Positions 1 to 9,372 of a DNA stretch of 64,000 bases are shown here, piece after piece. Below the pieces are notes generated by a model. It was not told where the DNA came from, did not search any database, and saw nothing but the letters and a program-made list of their open reading frames with translations. The stretch lies in the NCBI RefSeq assembly GCF_028745515.1, contig NZ_JAQZSG010000003.1, positions 62,001-126,000 on the forward strand, in the 5' to 3' direction. The translations under genes were made by a program, and so were the position numbers. Source of the stretch: Paenibacillus thermotolerans. Lineage in GTDB: Bacteria > Bacillota > Bacilli > Paenibacillales > YIM-B00363. Position 1 is the stretch's first letter. Every line of letters begins with the position of its first letter.

Positions 1-326
1 AGCTGTTCGTTCCTCGCGGCATACAACAGCGTGACCGTCTCCCGTGCGGCCAAATCGCGAAGCCTCTGCAGAGCTTCCTGGTGCTCCGCATCCGATAATT
101 CCACCATGTAACGTTCTTTGAACGCTTCGAATCGATCCGGCATTCCCTCCGCCGTGTGATGAAACCAAGTTCGCAATTCCGTGCTGGGGGCGATTTCCTT
201 CATCCATGCCGTTAGCCGGGCCTTCTCTTTCGAGATTCCCCTAGGCCAAATGCGGTCCACTAAAATTCGCGCACCGTCCCCGCTTTCGGCATCCTCATAA
301 ATTCGTTTCACGTTAATGTTCTGCAT
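1..326 (-). CDS. DUF488 family protein, C-terminus cut by window edge
   Basis: The minus-strand reading frame starts at ATG 326 and stays open to base 1, so about 108 N-terminal residues are visible. The start VKRIYEDAESGDGARILVDR followed by a W-P-R-G-I segment is the typical opening of DUF488/YeaO-type small proteins, which are usually about 115-120 residues; only a short tail should be missing. An AAGGTG-like ribosome site lies just upstream. The biochemical role of the family is unclear. It follows the CobW gene (stop 373) by 46 bases and may be the last gene of that transcription unit. Confidence 0.8.
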   Translation of the reverse strand, partial: MQNINVKRIYEDAESGDGARILVDRIWPRGISKEKARLTAWMKEIAPSTELRTWFHHTAEGMPDRFEAFKERYMVELSDAEHQEALQRLRDLAARETVTLLYAARNEQ

Positions 327-372
327 CCGTTTCACCTTATTTGTCGGAAATCATTCGTTGATTCATACTGCG

Positions 373-1464
373 TTAAACGATTCGGTATGTAGGCACCGGG
401 CGCGATGGCGCAAAACAATCCGCTTGCTTAACGTCTACCCTGACCGCATAACGTTCCTTAATGCCGCGCATCGTTTCTTCAAAAACATGAAGAAGCTGCT
501 CGGGCACGGAATAAACGCGCGCATTCAGCCAAAGGGTAAGCCGTTCGGACGACCAAGCCTCGGCGGGACTTCGGTCCACTGTAATCGCATGATTGTTAAC
601 GGCGCTAACCTTAAACTCCATCCTATCATCCTGTGCCCAAAGCTTGCAATGAGCGATCTGAGCACCGCGTTCCGACAACCCTGTAACCAAAGCACCGAAC
701 ATCGCAAGGCAAAGTTCATCCGCATGATCGATCTTGCCTTCAATCGTAACGCCGGCGTTCAACCAGCCGAGATGAGATTCCCCTTCGGCGTACGTATCGT
801 AATCGATGTCCAGCACGTGAACCGGCCGGAATACATCCTCAATAAAGAGCTTCTGTATCCATCGCTCCACCCCATTAGCGGTTAAGGCCGATAAGGGGAT
901 CGGATCTGAATTGTGATATGTGTTACCTAATTGATCGCATAAATGATTCACCTCATGATCCGAAAGCGTATCCGATTTATTAAGCACGATGTAACGCGCT
1001 TCTTCGAGCTGTTTTTGAAACACATATGAGATTTCGGGACTGAAATGCGATGTTTGCGACAAATGCTCCGACAACCGTATAGGGTCCGCCACGGCCGTCA
1101 GCGGCAACACCTTCAGCAGGTCGCCGTGGAACGATTGCAAAGGTTTGACAACGGTAGCCGCAAGATCGGTGCAGCTGCCCACCGCTTCCGCCAAAATAAC
1201 ATCAGGTCGATGCCGCGTAATGATTTCATTGATCGAATCGACCAATTCGTCAAACCGGCAGCAAAAGCACCCCCCTTCGATTTGTTGCAGAGGTATTTCC
1301 TTTTTTAACACCATTTTCGAGTCGACCAGCTGCGAGCCTTGATCGTTGGTCACGCAGGCGACTCGACTGCCTCTTGATCGCAGCAGCTCTGCTGCGGACA
1401 GCATCAAGGTCGTTTTTCCTGCTCCCAAAAAACCGCTTAGCAAAACAAGCGCCGTTTGTTTCAC
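373..1464 (-). CDS. CobW/P47K (G3E) family GTPase, possible metallochaperone
   Basis: G3E P-loop GTPase of about 363 residues. Walker A GFLGAGKTT lies at residues 11-19, the family cysteine motif GGCFCC at about 64-69, and the guanine-specifying NKSD near residue 160; a shortened CobW C-terminal domain follows. Family members insert or deliver metals (zinc, cobalt, iron) to client proteins. An ATG at 1485 is possible, but GTG 1464 has GGGAG 8 bases upstream and overlaps the stop of the GH116 gene as GTGA, so it is preferred and implies translational coupling. A GTPase coupled to a glycosidase gene is unusual. The metal and the client cannot be read from sequence; the GH116 protein is one candidate client (inference). 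Confidence 0.85.
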   Translation of the reverse strand: MKQTALVLLSGFLGAGKTTLMLSAAELLRSRGSRVACVTNDQGSQLVDSKMVLKKEIPLQQIEGGCFCCRFDELVDSINEIITRHRPDVILAEAVGSCTDLAATVVKPLQSFHGDLLKVLPLTAVADPIRLSEHLSQTSHFSPEISYVFQKQLEEARYIVLNKSDTLSDHEVNHLCDQLGNTYHNSDPIPLSALTANGVERWIQKLFIEDVFRPVHVLDIDYDTYAEGESHLGWLNAGVTIEGKIDHADELCLAMFGALVTGLSERGAQIAHCKLWAQDDRMEFKVSAVNNHAITVDRSPAEAWSSERLTLWLNARVYSVPEQLLHVFEETMRGIKERYAVRVDVKQADCFAPSRPVPTYRIV

Positions 1465-3917
1465 AACCTCAGCTCCCGTCCGCATGCATAAACCGTTACG
1501 CCGCTTATATCGCCGTACAACACATTCACTTCGGCTTCAACCTCGCCGCTGTCGTCATTTTTCTTCTGTGAATAAGTGCCCCACGCCTTACCGGTGCTCC
1601 AGAACGTCGAGAAATTGTCCTTGGAAAGCACGGGATCGAATTTCATCGTCCCTCGAGCCATGTCATACTCGAAACCGCTCAGCGCCACAAGTAGCCCCCA
1701 GCTTGACATGGAACGGGCATAATGGTGTCCGCACTCCACTTCATTCCAAGGATTGCGCCGAATGCCGTCGTGCCTGTCTCGCACAGCCTTTACGATCGTC
1801 AATCCTTCTTCGATAAAACCTTCGTAAATCAAGTGTGTAGCTACATGGTACTCGATTCCGGTCCAAACTTCATCGGAGTATACAAACGGAAGCCGCGGTC
1901 TTCCCCCGTTCGGCCATGAGCATAGCAGCAAGCCTTGCTCATCGTTTAGAACATAGGTTCTTTGGCAGTTCACGTGATTGGTAAAATCGGTTTTGAAGTT
2001 GTACTTATAAACCGAACGGATCGCCTGCGCCACCCGTTCTTTCGGCAGCAGGTAGCCTAACCCGTACAGGTGCGCCAGCTGCTGGCCAAGCAGCTGATCC
2101 GAAAGGCAGCCCAACCCGTGCTGGTATTTGTACTGATTTACGTCATCGAGGCGCTGAACGTAATACTCGCCGTTCCAGAGCAGCTCGTCAAGCCGCTTCG
2201 CGCTTCGTTCAAATCCGTCTCGGTATTGGCCGGCCGTGTCCGTCTCCCCCAAATACAGCGCCATCTCTTCGCCTGCGCGCAGCGCGCCGAGCAAATAAAT
2301 GCCCGTTAACGGATTCGGTCCGTAAAACTCAATATCGTACGTGTTGTGCTGCTCACCGTCCAGCACGAAATCCCCATCGACATCCCAGTTGATGAATGCG
2401 TATTTGATCGTCTTTTTTACATTCGGCCAAAGCTCTTTCAAAAACTCGTCGTCGCCCGAAAGCTTCCATTCCCGGTATACGCGCATCACGGTGCCCATTT
2501 GCCCGTCAGCGGCAGCCGGCGCGGATTTGCCGTGCCACATCCATTCGGAATCGAACATTTTGAAGGCGCGGAAATTCATCTTCCCATCGCCGTTCACCTC
2601 TTCCAGCAGCTCCGTGCGCCGCATATTTCGCTCAAGACTCGGGAAGAGAAACGCTAACGTCTGCGCATAATTCCAAACGTGCGTACATGTTCCGTCGCAG
2701 CAGCCCGCATCGTCGAAGCAGCCTTCATACCCTAAAAATCTCCCGTCCTTTAACCAAAAGCAAGACGTACTGCGCAGCACCGGCATGTTGCCGGCCAACG
2801 CGTCAATGACATAATTCGGCAGCGTTCCTTCAAAAAGCGCGTCATGAAAACCAAACGTTTGCGCTCTCAGCCTCTCCAGATTGTTTTCCAAATAAACCGC
2901 AACCGCCCAGGAGCTGTCAAACCTATTTACATAGTAATTTTGCGTGATCTCGCGCCCGGGCTCCTTCACCCGGACATGCTCGTTCCAGCCGTTCACCCGG
3001 TTCGGAAAATACCAGGTTAACATAAACCGGATTTGTTTCGTTTCACCGGGTGAAAGCCGCTCGCATATGCCCAGCGTGCCGGTATCCGTCTTATGGTCTT
3101 CCGACGGCGTTTCATACCCCAAATCCTGCAATCGGCCGTCATCCGACAAATCGTCCCAAAATTCCTGAAGGTAATCGAACCATGCCCCGCGAAGCCATGC
3201 CCGTTTGAACGTTACGTTTGCGTTCGCGGTAACTAATGATACGTTACCGAAGCTCAAATCGTTCTCCGCATATTTATGCGAATGCAGAAACAGACCGGAT
3301 AAGCTTCCTTCCTGCCTAAAGTCGTTGACGTTTTGCCCCGCATTCGATAAGTTCAAATTTCCGAACCGGTCGAATTCGATGCCTCCGATTGGATTAATGA
3401 TCGAGCCTGCAATCGTTACGTCAACGGGGCGGTCCGTCCGGTTCGTTACCCGATAAGTAAAGATTGCGCCTGGAATGCCGGAATCCTCCTCATTCAGCGG
3501 AATCAAGGGAGTATAAGCTTCCAAACTGACATGAACGGGCAGGTCGGCGTCCTCGAAATCGATCCAGGCAATCGGATATTCCCCGCGCAAAACCGATTTA
3601 TCCATGCGCGGCAGCCCCGCCCCGGTGTTCGGATGGTACCCGTGCGAGAGCGCATGCGGAGGATTCAGCTTGGATTCCAGCACTTTCACGACCGGATCGC
3701 GGCCTTCCGGCTTCGCCCAAATCGCAAAGTACGTGTTCGCCAGCTTGCTGCCTTTTCCCGGCTTGTTGAATATTTCCCAGTCTCTCAGCTCGCCGCGGCT
3801 GCCGAGAGATACGTTGCCCGCTCCGATCCCGCCTAGCAGAAACGCCGCTTCGTCCGCTTCACCCGTGAACGTCCTTTGAGATCCGAAATCGTACAGCTCT
3901 TCCTTTGAAAAAACCAT
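1461..3917 (-). CDS. GH116-type beta-glycosidase (GBA2/DUF608 family)
   Basis: About 818 residues with the two-domain arrangement of GH116 (N-terminal beta domain, C-terminal alpha/alpha barrel). By motif comparison with human GBA2 and archaeal GH116, the nucleophile is probably Glu398 in GYEG and the acid/base Asp528 in NTYDIEF. Between them lies a Cys-rich stretch (CFDDAGCC then GTCTHVWNY) around residues 400-415. No signal peptide is visible, so it should act in the cytoplasm on imported oligosaccharides or glucosides. ATG 3917 has GGAGGGG five bases upstream; an upstream start at 3980 is less likely. It is the glycosidase of the operon whose importer genes precede it. Substrate (beta-glucoside, beta-xyloside or GlcNAc) is not determined. 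Confidence 0.85.
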   Translation of the reverse strand: MVFSKEELYDFGSQRTFTGEADEAAFLLGGIGAGNVSLGSRGELRDWEIFNKPGKGSKLANTYFAIWAKPEGRDPVVKVLESKLNPPHALSHGYHPNTGAGLPRMDKSVLRGEYPIAWIDFEDADLPVHVSLEAYTPLIPLNEEDSGIPGAIFTYRVTNRTDRPVDVTIAGSIINPIGGIEFDRFGNLNLSNAGQNVNDFRQEGSLSGLFLHSHKYAENDLSFGNVSLVTANANVTFKRAWLRGAWFDYLQEFWDDLSDDGRLQDLGYETPSEDHKTDTGTLGICERLSPGETKQIRFMLTWYFPNRVNGWNEHVRVKEPGREITQNYYVNRFDSSWAVAVYLENNLERLRAQTFGFHDALFEGTLPNYVIDALAGNMPVLRSTSCFWLKDGRFLGYEGCFDDAGCCDGTCTHVWNYAQTLAFLFPSLERNMRRTELLEEVNGDGKMNFRAFKMFDSEWMWHGKSAPAAADGQMGTVMRVYREWKLSGDDEFLKELWPNVKKTIKYAFINWDVDGDFVLDGEQHNTYDIEFYGPNPLTGIYLLGALRAGEEMALYLGETDTAGQYRDGFERSAKRLDELLWNGEYYVQRLDDVNQYKYQHGLGCLSDQLLGQQLAHLYGLGYLLPKERVAQAIRSVYKYNFKTDFTNHVNCQRTYVLNDEQGLLLCSWPNGGRPRLPFVYSDEVWTGIEYHVATHLIYEGFIEEGLTIVKAVRDRHDGIRRNPWNEVECGHHYARSMSSWGLLVALSGFEYDMARGTMKFDPVLSKDNFSTFWSTGKAWGTYSQKKNDDSGEVEAEVNVLYGDISGVTVYACGRELRL

Positions 3918-3987
3918 AGTTACCCCTCCGCCCTTATCCGTATTTAACTTTCTCAATATCAAGTCCAATTCCATCTTCATTGTTCTC

Positions 3988-4001
3988 TGTAAGCGTTTTA
4001 A
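3988..4001. promoter_or_regulatory. cre-like operator upstream of GH116 gene
   Basis: TGTAAGCGTTTTAA (plus strand) matches the catabolite-responsive element pattern TGNAANCGNTNNCA at all but the final CA. It lies in the 106-base gap between the permease stop and the GH116 start. CcpA or a LacI-family protein could act here as an intra-operon roadblock. This is a motif match only. Confidence 0.4.
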
Positions 4002-4023
4002 TTTCCTTCAAGTTTTCGATAAT

Positions 4024-4863
4024 CTAACCCTTGATGCTTCCCAGCGTCGTTCCTTCAATCAAATATTTTTGGCTGAAGATGTAAAACAGGAGAACCGGCA
4101 CGATGGACATCATGACCCCCGCTAATATGGCGGAAGGATTTCCGTTGCCCATATACCCTTGCAATATCGTAAGGCCTAGCGGGAGCGTCATTTTTTCGTA
4201 TGTATTTAAGAAAAGCAGAGGACCGAAGAAATTGTTCCACGAACCGATAAATGTAAACACGGCTACGACGGCTGCCGCCGGGGCTGCAATCGGCATCATA
4301 ATATTCCAAAAGATGCGAAATCGGCTCGCTCCGTCCACCCTTGCCGCCTCCTCCAGTTCTTTCGGGATCGTCATCATATACTGCCGCAATAAGAAGATGC
4401 CGAACGGATTCACAAGCGCAGGAACAATGAGCGATGCGTGCGTGTCCATCCAGCCGAGGTTTTTGATCGTGATGAACAGCGGAATGATGGTCACCTGCGA
4501 CGGAATCATGAGACCGGATAACAGGAGGAGAAACAGCGCCGTTCTCCCCGGAAATTGCAACCTTGCGAATGCGTACGCTGCCGTCGCGCATGTGACCAAT
4601 TGCCCCGCGGTAATAAAAAGCGCTATTTTCAAGCTGTTGAGGAAAAAGTGAAAAAACGGCACAGCTTCAAAAACGTATGCGTAATTTTTCCAATCGTATC
4701 GCGTCGGGAATAGGGCCGGGGGCAGCTTAAACGATTCCATCGCCGGACGTAAAGAGGTCGAAAAAATCCATAGGAAGGGGAAAATCATCAAAAAGCCCGC
4801 AGCGATAAGAATGATCGATATTGCCAATTGTCCGATGCTTTTAGACGGCGCCGCTCTCGTCAT
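4024..4863 (-). CDS. Carbohydrate ABC transporter permease (MalG type, CUT1)
   Basis: 279 residues with six predicted membrane segments and the cytoplasmic EAA loop EAARVDGASRFRIFWNIMMP around residue 170, where the ATPase docks. It ends in the usual LGSIKG tail of MalG-type permeases. It pairs with the upstream MalF-type permease, 18 bases away, and the lipoprotein before it. ATG 4863 follows GGGGAGGGG at a spacing of nine bases. No ATPase gene is present in the cluster. The substrate is inferred only from context as a beta-linked oligosaccharide for the GH116 enzyme. Confidence 0.93.
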   Translation of the reverse strand: MTRAAPSKSIGQLAISIILIAAGFLMIFPFLWIFSTSLRPAMESFKLPPALFPTRYDWKNYAYVFEAVPFFHFFLNSLKIALFITAGQLVTCATAAYAFARLQFPGRTALFLLLLSGLMIPSQVTIIPLFITIKNLGWMDTHASLIVPALVNPFGIFLLRQYMMTIPKELEEAARVDGASRFRIFWNIMMPIAAPAAAVVAVFTFIGSWNNFFGPLLFLNTYEKMTLPLGLTILQGYMGNGNPSAILAGVMMSIVPVLLFYIFSQKYLIEGTTLGSIKG

Positions 4864-4881
4864 ATGCGGTTCCCCTCCCCT

Positions 4882-5781
4882 TTATTGATAATGCACCCAG
4901 CGGTTCCCGAGCCTAAATTGAATCATCGTTAACACGAGAATGATGACAAACAAGGTGAGCGACACCGCCGATGCGTATCCCATCTCAAAAAATTGAAACG
5001 CGTGCTCATAAATATACATGTTGATCGTCCGCGAGCTGTCGCCGGGTCCGCCTTTGGTGATCAGGAAAGGTTCGTCGAAAATTTGAAAGCCTCCGATGAG
5101 TCCCATCGTCGTGATGAAAAATATCGTAGGCGTAAGCAGCGGCAGCGTAATTTTCCAAAATACGGTCCGGCTGTTCCCACCGTCGATTTCCGCAGCCTCG
5201 AAATAGTCCCGGGGGATGCTTTGCAAGCCGACGAGAAAGAAGATGAACGAACTTCCTACTCCTTTCCAGACGCTGAACAGCACGATCGCAGGTATGCTCC
5301 ACACCGCCGAGTTAAGCCAGGGAATCGGTTCGATGCCGAGCTTTCCGAAATAAAAGTTCAAGACGCCGTAATCTTTGTTTAAGAGATAACCCCAAGCCAG
5401 CGCCACAGAGGCGGTCGTGACCATCGTCGGAAAGAAGAACACGGTTCGAAACAAGTACTTAAGCTTATTGGACAGCACCCGGTGTACGCCAAGGGCTAAC
5501 AGTAGTCCAAGCACGATATTGATGGGGATGAGCAAAAATAAAAATTTGACGGTGTTGAGATAAGAAATAAATAACCGCTTATCCGACAACAGAGCCGTAA
5601 AATTGTCAAACCATACGAATCGGGCGGGTGTCAAAATGTCATATCTCGTAAAGCTTAATGCGACCGCAGCGATTACAGGAATGCCGATGAAAGCCAAAAA
5701 CCCGATAATGCTGGGTGCTATGAACAAATAAGCCGCCGCTATTTCCCTTGACTTTTCTTTTTTTAACAAGTAACTCGCCAT
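4882..5781 (-). CDS. Carbohydrate ABC transporter permease (MalF type, CUT1)
   Basis: About 299 residues, six membrane segments, EAA loop EAAEIDGGNSRTVFWKITLP near residue 200. ATG 5781 with AAAGGTG six bases upstream is preferred; the GTG at 5790 lies inside that ribosome site. The start is 12 bases after the stop of the binding-protein gene. It forms the heterodimeric channel with the MalG-type partner downstream. Confidence 0.93.
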   Translation of the reverse strand: MASYLLKKEKSREIAAAYLFIAPSIIGFLAFIGIPVIAAVALSFTRYDILTPARFVWFDNFTALLSDKRLFISYLNTVKFLFLLIPINIVLGLLLALGVHRVLSNKLKYLFRTVFFFPTMVTTASVALAWGYLLNKDYGVLNFYFGKLGIEPIPWLNSAVWSIPAIVLFSVWKGVGSSFIFFLVGLQSIPRDYFEAAEIDGGNSRTVFWKITLPLLTPTIFFITTMGLIGGFQIFDEPFLITKGGPGDSSRTINMYIYEHAFQFFEMGYASAVSLTLFVIILVLTMIQFRLGNRWVHYQ

Positions 5782-5793
5782 ACGCAGCACCTT

Positions 5794-7101
5794 TTATATC
5801 CCTTCATCGAGTGCGGCCTGCATTTCTTTCGTCGCATCGTTCAGCGCTTGCTCTACTTTCATTTCGTTGGCCCAGATAGCGCTTACATATCGATTGAAAA
5901 TGGAGTCCAGCTTGTTGAAGGTCGGCGGTGCTTGCACCGGTCGAGCCGTATTGGCGCTTTCGTAGTAAATGCCTCCGTTTGCCGGCGGAACCTTAGGGAT
6001 GACCTCATCGGCCACCGCCTTGCGGGAAGGAATCGACCAAGTGGACGCCAACGTCTTTTGCGGGCCGACGCCATTTAAATATTTGATAAGCTTCCAGGCT
6101 TCGTTCGGATGCTTGCTCGCCTTTAAGATCGGGAATCCGTCCACCCCGTAGATCGTCTGCTGCGTTTTGAATTTAGGAATGTATTGAATGTCGAAATCGC
6201 GGAAATTTTGATCGAGATATCCTTTGACAGGCCATCTTCCCGCGCTGTGCATCGCGACATGCTGCTGAAGGAAGGCGTCGCCCATCGTTCCGGTTTCGGA
6301 AGGCGACGGAGAGTACTTATGTTTGTATATTAAATCGTGGAAAAATTGGAACATCTCGATGTTAGCCGGGTCATTTAAAGTACACTTGGTCATATCGTCG
6401 CTTAGAATGGCGGAGCCGTTGTTAAACAGCCAGGCTTCAATGAGAAACCAGCCGCTCGGAACGATAAAGCCGAACACCTTCTCTCCGTCTTTTTCCCTTG
6501 TCAGCGCTTTGCAATAATTCAAAAAGTCGTCCCCGGACCAATCGGGCTTCGGTACCGGCAGTCCGGCTTCGCTTAACATCTTGGTGTTCATATAGGTGAC
6601 CATATTATTCCATGCAAAGGTTAGAGCATAATATTTCTTATTTACGATAAACGCTTCTTGAATTTTCGGATGAATGTCATCGAGATCGTTTACCGGGTCC
6701 GATTCCATGAAAGGCGTCAAATCGAGAGCCATATCTTTCGCGACGAACAGCTGCGTGCCTTCAATAGCGATGTGAGCCACGTCCGGCGGCTGCCCTCCCG
6801 CAATCATGGTGGACAATTTATTGAAATACCCTCCCCAACTGTCTCCCGGCACGTACAGCAGCTCCACCTCAATCTCCGGGTTTTCGCTGCGGAAGCCGTC
6901 CAAAACTTTATCCCATTCCTCCTTATCGTTGCCGTTCCCCCATCGGGCGAAAACAAGCTTCGCTTTTCCTCCCGAAGAACCCCCTGACGATTTGGAAGTG
7001 CAAGCGGCTAATAGTCCCGATGCGCCGAACCCGATGACAAGCCCGGCTTTACCGAGCCATCCAAGAAATTCTCTTCTGGACATTTGTTTGTCGTCACTCA
7101 T
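5794..7101 (-). CDS. Extracellular sugar-binding lipoprotein with twin-arginine signal
   Basis: About 435 residues, family 1 solute-binding protein. The N-terminus has a Tat-like motif SRREFLG (Arg9-Arg10), a hydrophobic stretch, and lipobox LLAAC with Cys34, followed by a Ser/Gly/Lys linker and the mature domain (LVFARWGNGNDKEEWDK). A Tat-exported lipoprotein would fold before export, unusual for a sugar-binding protein of this group; Sec export cannot be excluded. Of two ATGs, 7101 has GGAGGG at six bases, whereas 7107 abuts the ribosome site. It is the first importer gene after the LacI gene and would capture the operon's substrate. Confidence 0.92.
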   Translation of the reverse strand: MSDDKQMSRREFLGWLGKAGLVIGFGASGLLAACTSKSSGGSSGGKAKLVFARWGNGNDKEEWDKVLDGFRSENPEIEVELLYVPGDSWGGYFNKLSTMIAGGQPPDVAHIAIEGTQLFVAKDMALDLTPFMESDPVNDLDDIHPKIQEAFIVNKKYYALTFAWNNMVTYMNTKMLSEAGLPVPKPDWSGDDFLNYCKALTREKDGEKVFGFIVPSGWFLIEAWLFNNGSAILSDDMTKCTLNDPANIEMFQFFHDLIYKHKYSPSPSETGTMGDAFLQQHVAMHSAGRWPVKGYLDQNFRDFDIQYIPKFKTQQTIYGVDGFPILKASKHPNEAWKLIKYLNGVGPQKTLASTWSIPSRKAVADEVIPKVPPANGGIYYESANTARPVQAPPTFNKLDSIFNRYVSAIWANEMKVEQALNDATKEMQAALDEGI

Positions 7102-7144
7102 ACTCATCCCTCCGAAACTGATTTTTTTCCTGCCGGGCTTTCAT

Positions 7145-8128
7145 TCATCCATGAAAAACTAAGCTGGGCGGAATCACAATCTTTCGAATATAGTCGTTCC
7201 CGTTGATTGCCTCAAGCAGCGTCCGAACCGCTTGTTTGCCGACCTGCGACTTCGGTATGTCGACTGTCGCGATCGGGACGGGCAAATTTCGCAAGCTTTC
7301 GATATTATCGCAGCCGACTAATTCAATATCTTCCCCAGCCTTCAACCCCATTTCGTCCAAAGCTTTGTACGCGCCGAGCGCAGCCTTGTCGCTGCAAGCG
7401 AAAACAGCCGTCGGCCGCTCCGGGCGATTCAGCAAATGCTTCATTTCCAGGTAGCCCTTCTTCTCTTGCTTATCGAAGTTCGGAGAAATAAACTCCATAT
7501 TCAGCGGAATGCCGTGCTCAATCAAGGCGGAACAATACCCGGCGAACCGGTCCGTTAACGTTTTGTACTTTGACGGACCGGAAATAAACCCGATGCTTCG
7601 GTGACCTTGCTCGATCAAATATTGCGTTGCGATGTAGCCGGCGCCGTAGTGATCCGCGTAAATGCTGATAAACCCGCCGCAATGCAAGTAGTTATCGACC
7701 AGGATGACCGGGACGGGCGATTTTTTCAGCTTAAGCAGCAATTCATCGGTAATTAATCCGCTGCCTAAAAGCAGCAAACCCGACGCCCCGACCGTCCACG
7801 CGTCCGGGTTATTTTTCTCGCTTACGAACGTTAAGACAAGTTCATAGCCGAGCCCGCGGCATTCCTGCTCGATCGCGCGTATAATCGCGCCGTTAAACGG
7901 ATCCGCAAACACCGATTCGGACGATTCCTCAATCAACAGCCGAATAAATTGAACGTCATTGTTTACAGGGGGTATGTACTGAAGCTTTTCGGCCGCCGCC
8001 AAAATTTTCGCTCTCGTCTGTTCGGACAGCGACCCTTTCTGATTCAAGGCCAGCGAGACGGTGGAAACGGAGTATCCGGTAAATTCTGCAATTTGTTTTA
8101 TCGTAGATTTATTCAACTTTTTTGACAT
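7145..8128 (-). CDS. LacI-family transcriptional regulator
   Basis: About 327 residues. The HTH (STIKQIAEFTGYSVSTVSLAL) occupies roughly residues 7-27 and is followed by a periplasmic-binding-protein-like effector domain. ATG 8128 has GAAGGAG five bases upstream; the open frame extends to 8257 but without a comparable site. It lies 43 bases before the sugar-binding lipoprotein gene and should control this operon and itself, with the imported sugar or a catabolite as effector. Confidence 0.92.
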   Translation of the reverse strand: MSKKLNKSTIKQIAEFTGYSVSTVSLALNQKGSLSEQTRAKILAAAEKLQYIPPVNNDVQFIRLLIEESSESVFADPFNGAIIRAIEQECRGLGYELVLTFVSEKNNPDAWTVGASGLLLLGSGLITDELLLKLKKSPVPVILVDNYLHCGGFISIYADHYGAGYIATQYLIEQGHRSIGFISGPSKYKTLTDRFAGYCSALIEHGIPLNMEFISPNFDKQEKKGYLEMKHLLNRPERPTAVFACSDKAALGAYKALDEMGLKAGEDIELVGCDNIESLRNLPVPIATVDIPKSQVGKQAVRTLLEAINGNDYIRKIVIPPSLVFHG

Positions 8129-8182
8129 TGCCGCTCCTTCGTTTCGTAATTTCTTTACGTTCGATTGCCGCAGTTTTAGTAA

Positions 8183-8216
8183 ATGTTTATTCAAAAGAAT
8201 CCGACGTATGTTTATT
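8183..8216. repeat. Direct repeat ATGTTTATT upstream of lacI-type gene
   Basis: ATGTTTATT occurs at 8183-8191 and 8208-8216, 25 bases apart, 55-90 bases upstream of the regulator start. The spacing and AT-richness fit either promoter elements or an operator pair. No palindrome typical of LacI proteins is evident, so the role is open. Confidence 0.3.
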
Positions 8217-8229
8217 AGTTTTGATGAAC

Positions 8230-8266
8230 GCAAAGAACGTCCCATGCGCAAGGGCAAGGGACGTTC
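8230..8266 (-). terminator. Terminator of the alpha/beta hydrolase gene
   Basis: GAACGTCCC (8235-8243) and GGGACGTTC (8258-8266) form a perfect 9-bp stem with a 14-base loop. Read on the minus strand the stem is followed by a weak T-rich tract (TTTGCGTT). It lies 19 bases after the hydrolase stop and separates that gene from the LacI operon. Confidence 0.65.
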
Positions 8267-8284
8267 CCCGTCTTGTTCGTTTGA

Positions 8285-9196
8285 TTATAAACGTTCGGCA
8301 AGAAACCGAACGATCTCGTTGCGCATTTCCGCGGTTTCCAAGTGGGCGACGTTATAGCGCAGCAGCTTCCAGTTGTCCGGCGCTCCGTCGCGAAGGTAAA
8401 CTTCTTGAAGCTGCTTGTCGACGATATCCAATCCGGCGGGCGGCGTCAGCAAATCATAGTTGCCTGCCGTGCTTAAGTGGCATCTTGGTGAAATTAACGC
8501 GTTAATTTCGGAGGTCGTAAAGTGTTTCAGTAAAGCGGGTACATAGTAATAAATGCCGTGTCCGTCCAAGCCGCGCGACTCGATTAACGAATGAAAATCG
8601 GTAAGACAGCAAATGTCGACGCAAACCTTCACTCTCGGATCGAGCGCGGCCGTCCACCAAGCCATCGTGCTTCCCATCGACATGCCGAGCGTCGCAATCC
8701 GGTCCGCGATCACATCGTCTCGGGATGCCAAATAATCGATCGCCCTTAGATTGTCATAAACCATCATTCCCCACATAACCCGGCCGTTCCAGAGCATTTC
8801 CTTAAAAATTTCGCTCTCCGTTCTGCCTCTTCTTTCCCCGAAGCCCCACATATCGATGCAAAAAGAAGCGAAGCCCAGCGCGGCAAGCTCTTCAGCATAC
8901 GGCTTTTTGTACATATACACGTTGCTCTTGATCAGCTCGTCCTTCCCCAGCTGATAGTTGCCGCCATGGGAATGATTGAACAGAACGACGGGAGTCGGAC
9001 CTTCCGCCCGCCGCGGCTTCGCGAAGTACGCCGGAACCGTCTCCATTCCGTTCAGATCGAGCTGCAATCGCTCCAGCGTGTAGCTTTCATGCACTTCTTC
9101 GTCGATTTTGTTCGCCGTAATGACGTTTCGGTCCGGAAGGTCCCCCAACAAACCGTACAGCTCTTGGCGGCGTGCTTCTTTGTCCGCAATGTTCAT
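8285..9196 (-). CDS. Alpha/beta hydrolase (acetyl xylan esterase/dienelactone-hydrolase-like)
   Basis: About 303 residues, no signal peptide. Nucleophile Ser173 lies in GMSMG, the probable acid is the Asp in NYDLLTPP near residue 247, and the His is in VAHLE near residue 285, giving a complete catalytic triad. HSHGG near residue 80 should form the oxyanion hole. Such proteins deacylate sugars or cleave small esters. Single gene with its own terminator, divergent from the SLH protein gene. ATG 9196 is preferred over TTG 9199; AAAGGGA is ten bases upstream. The substrate is not recognisable. Confidence 0.85.
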   Translation of the reverse strand: MNIADKEARRQELYGLLGDLPDRNVITANKIDEEVHESYTLERLQLDLNGMETVPAYFAKPRRAEGPTPVVLFNHSHGGNYQLGKDELIKSNVYMYKKPYAEELAALGFASFCIDMWGFGERRGRTESEIFKEMLWNGRVMWGMMVYDNLRAIDYLASRDDVIADRIATLGMSMGSTMAWWTAALDPRVKVCVDICCLTDFHSLIESRGLDGHGIYYYVPALLKHFTTSEINALISPRCHLSTAGNYDLLTPPAGLDIVDKQLQEVYLRDGAPDNWKLLRYNVAHLETAEMRNEIVRFLAERL

Positions 9197-9372
9197 CAAC
9201 TATACATCCCTTTCCAATGCGTTTCTTAGGAATATATTCTGGTCGTGCTACGATTTTCCTTTATTATCGCTGTGAATACCGGGCCTTTTCTCCCGATTAT
9301 TGGAAGGCGCGAAACCTTTTTTCGATACAATCGTCTAAGTCACTGTTAATGCCGTGCAATAGGAGATGAAAG

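Noticed and set aside
316-885. Plus-strand open frame of 189 codons at the left end
   Set aside because: It lies opposite the CobW and DUF488 genes, whose frames have clear family motifs.
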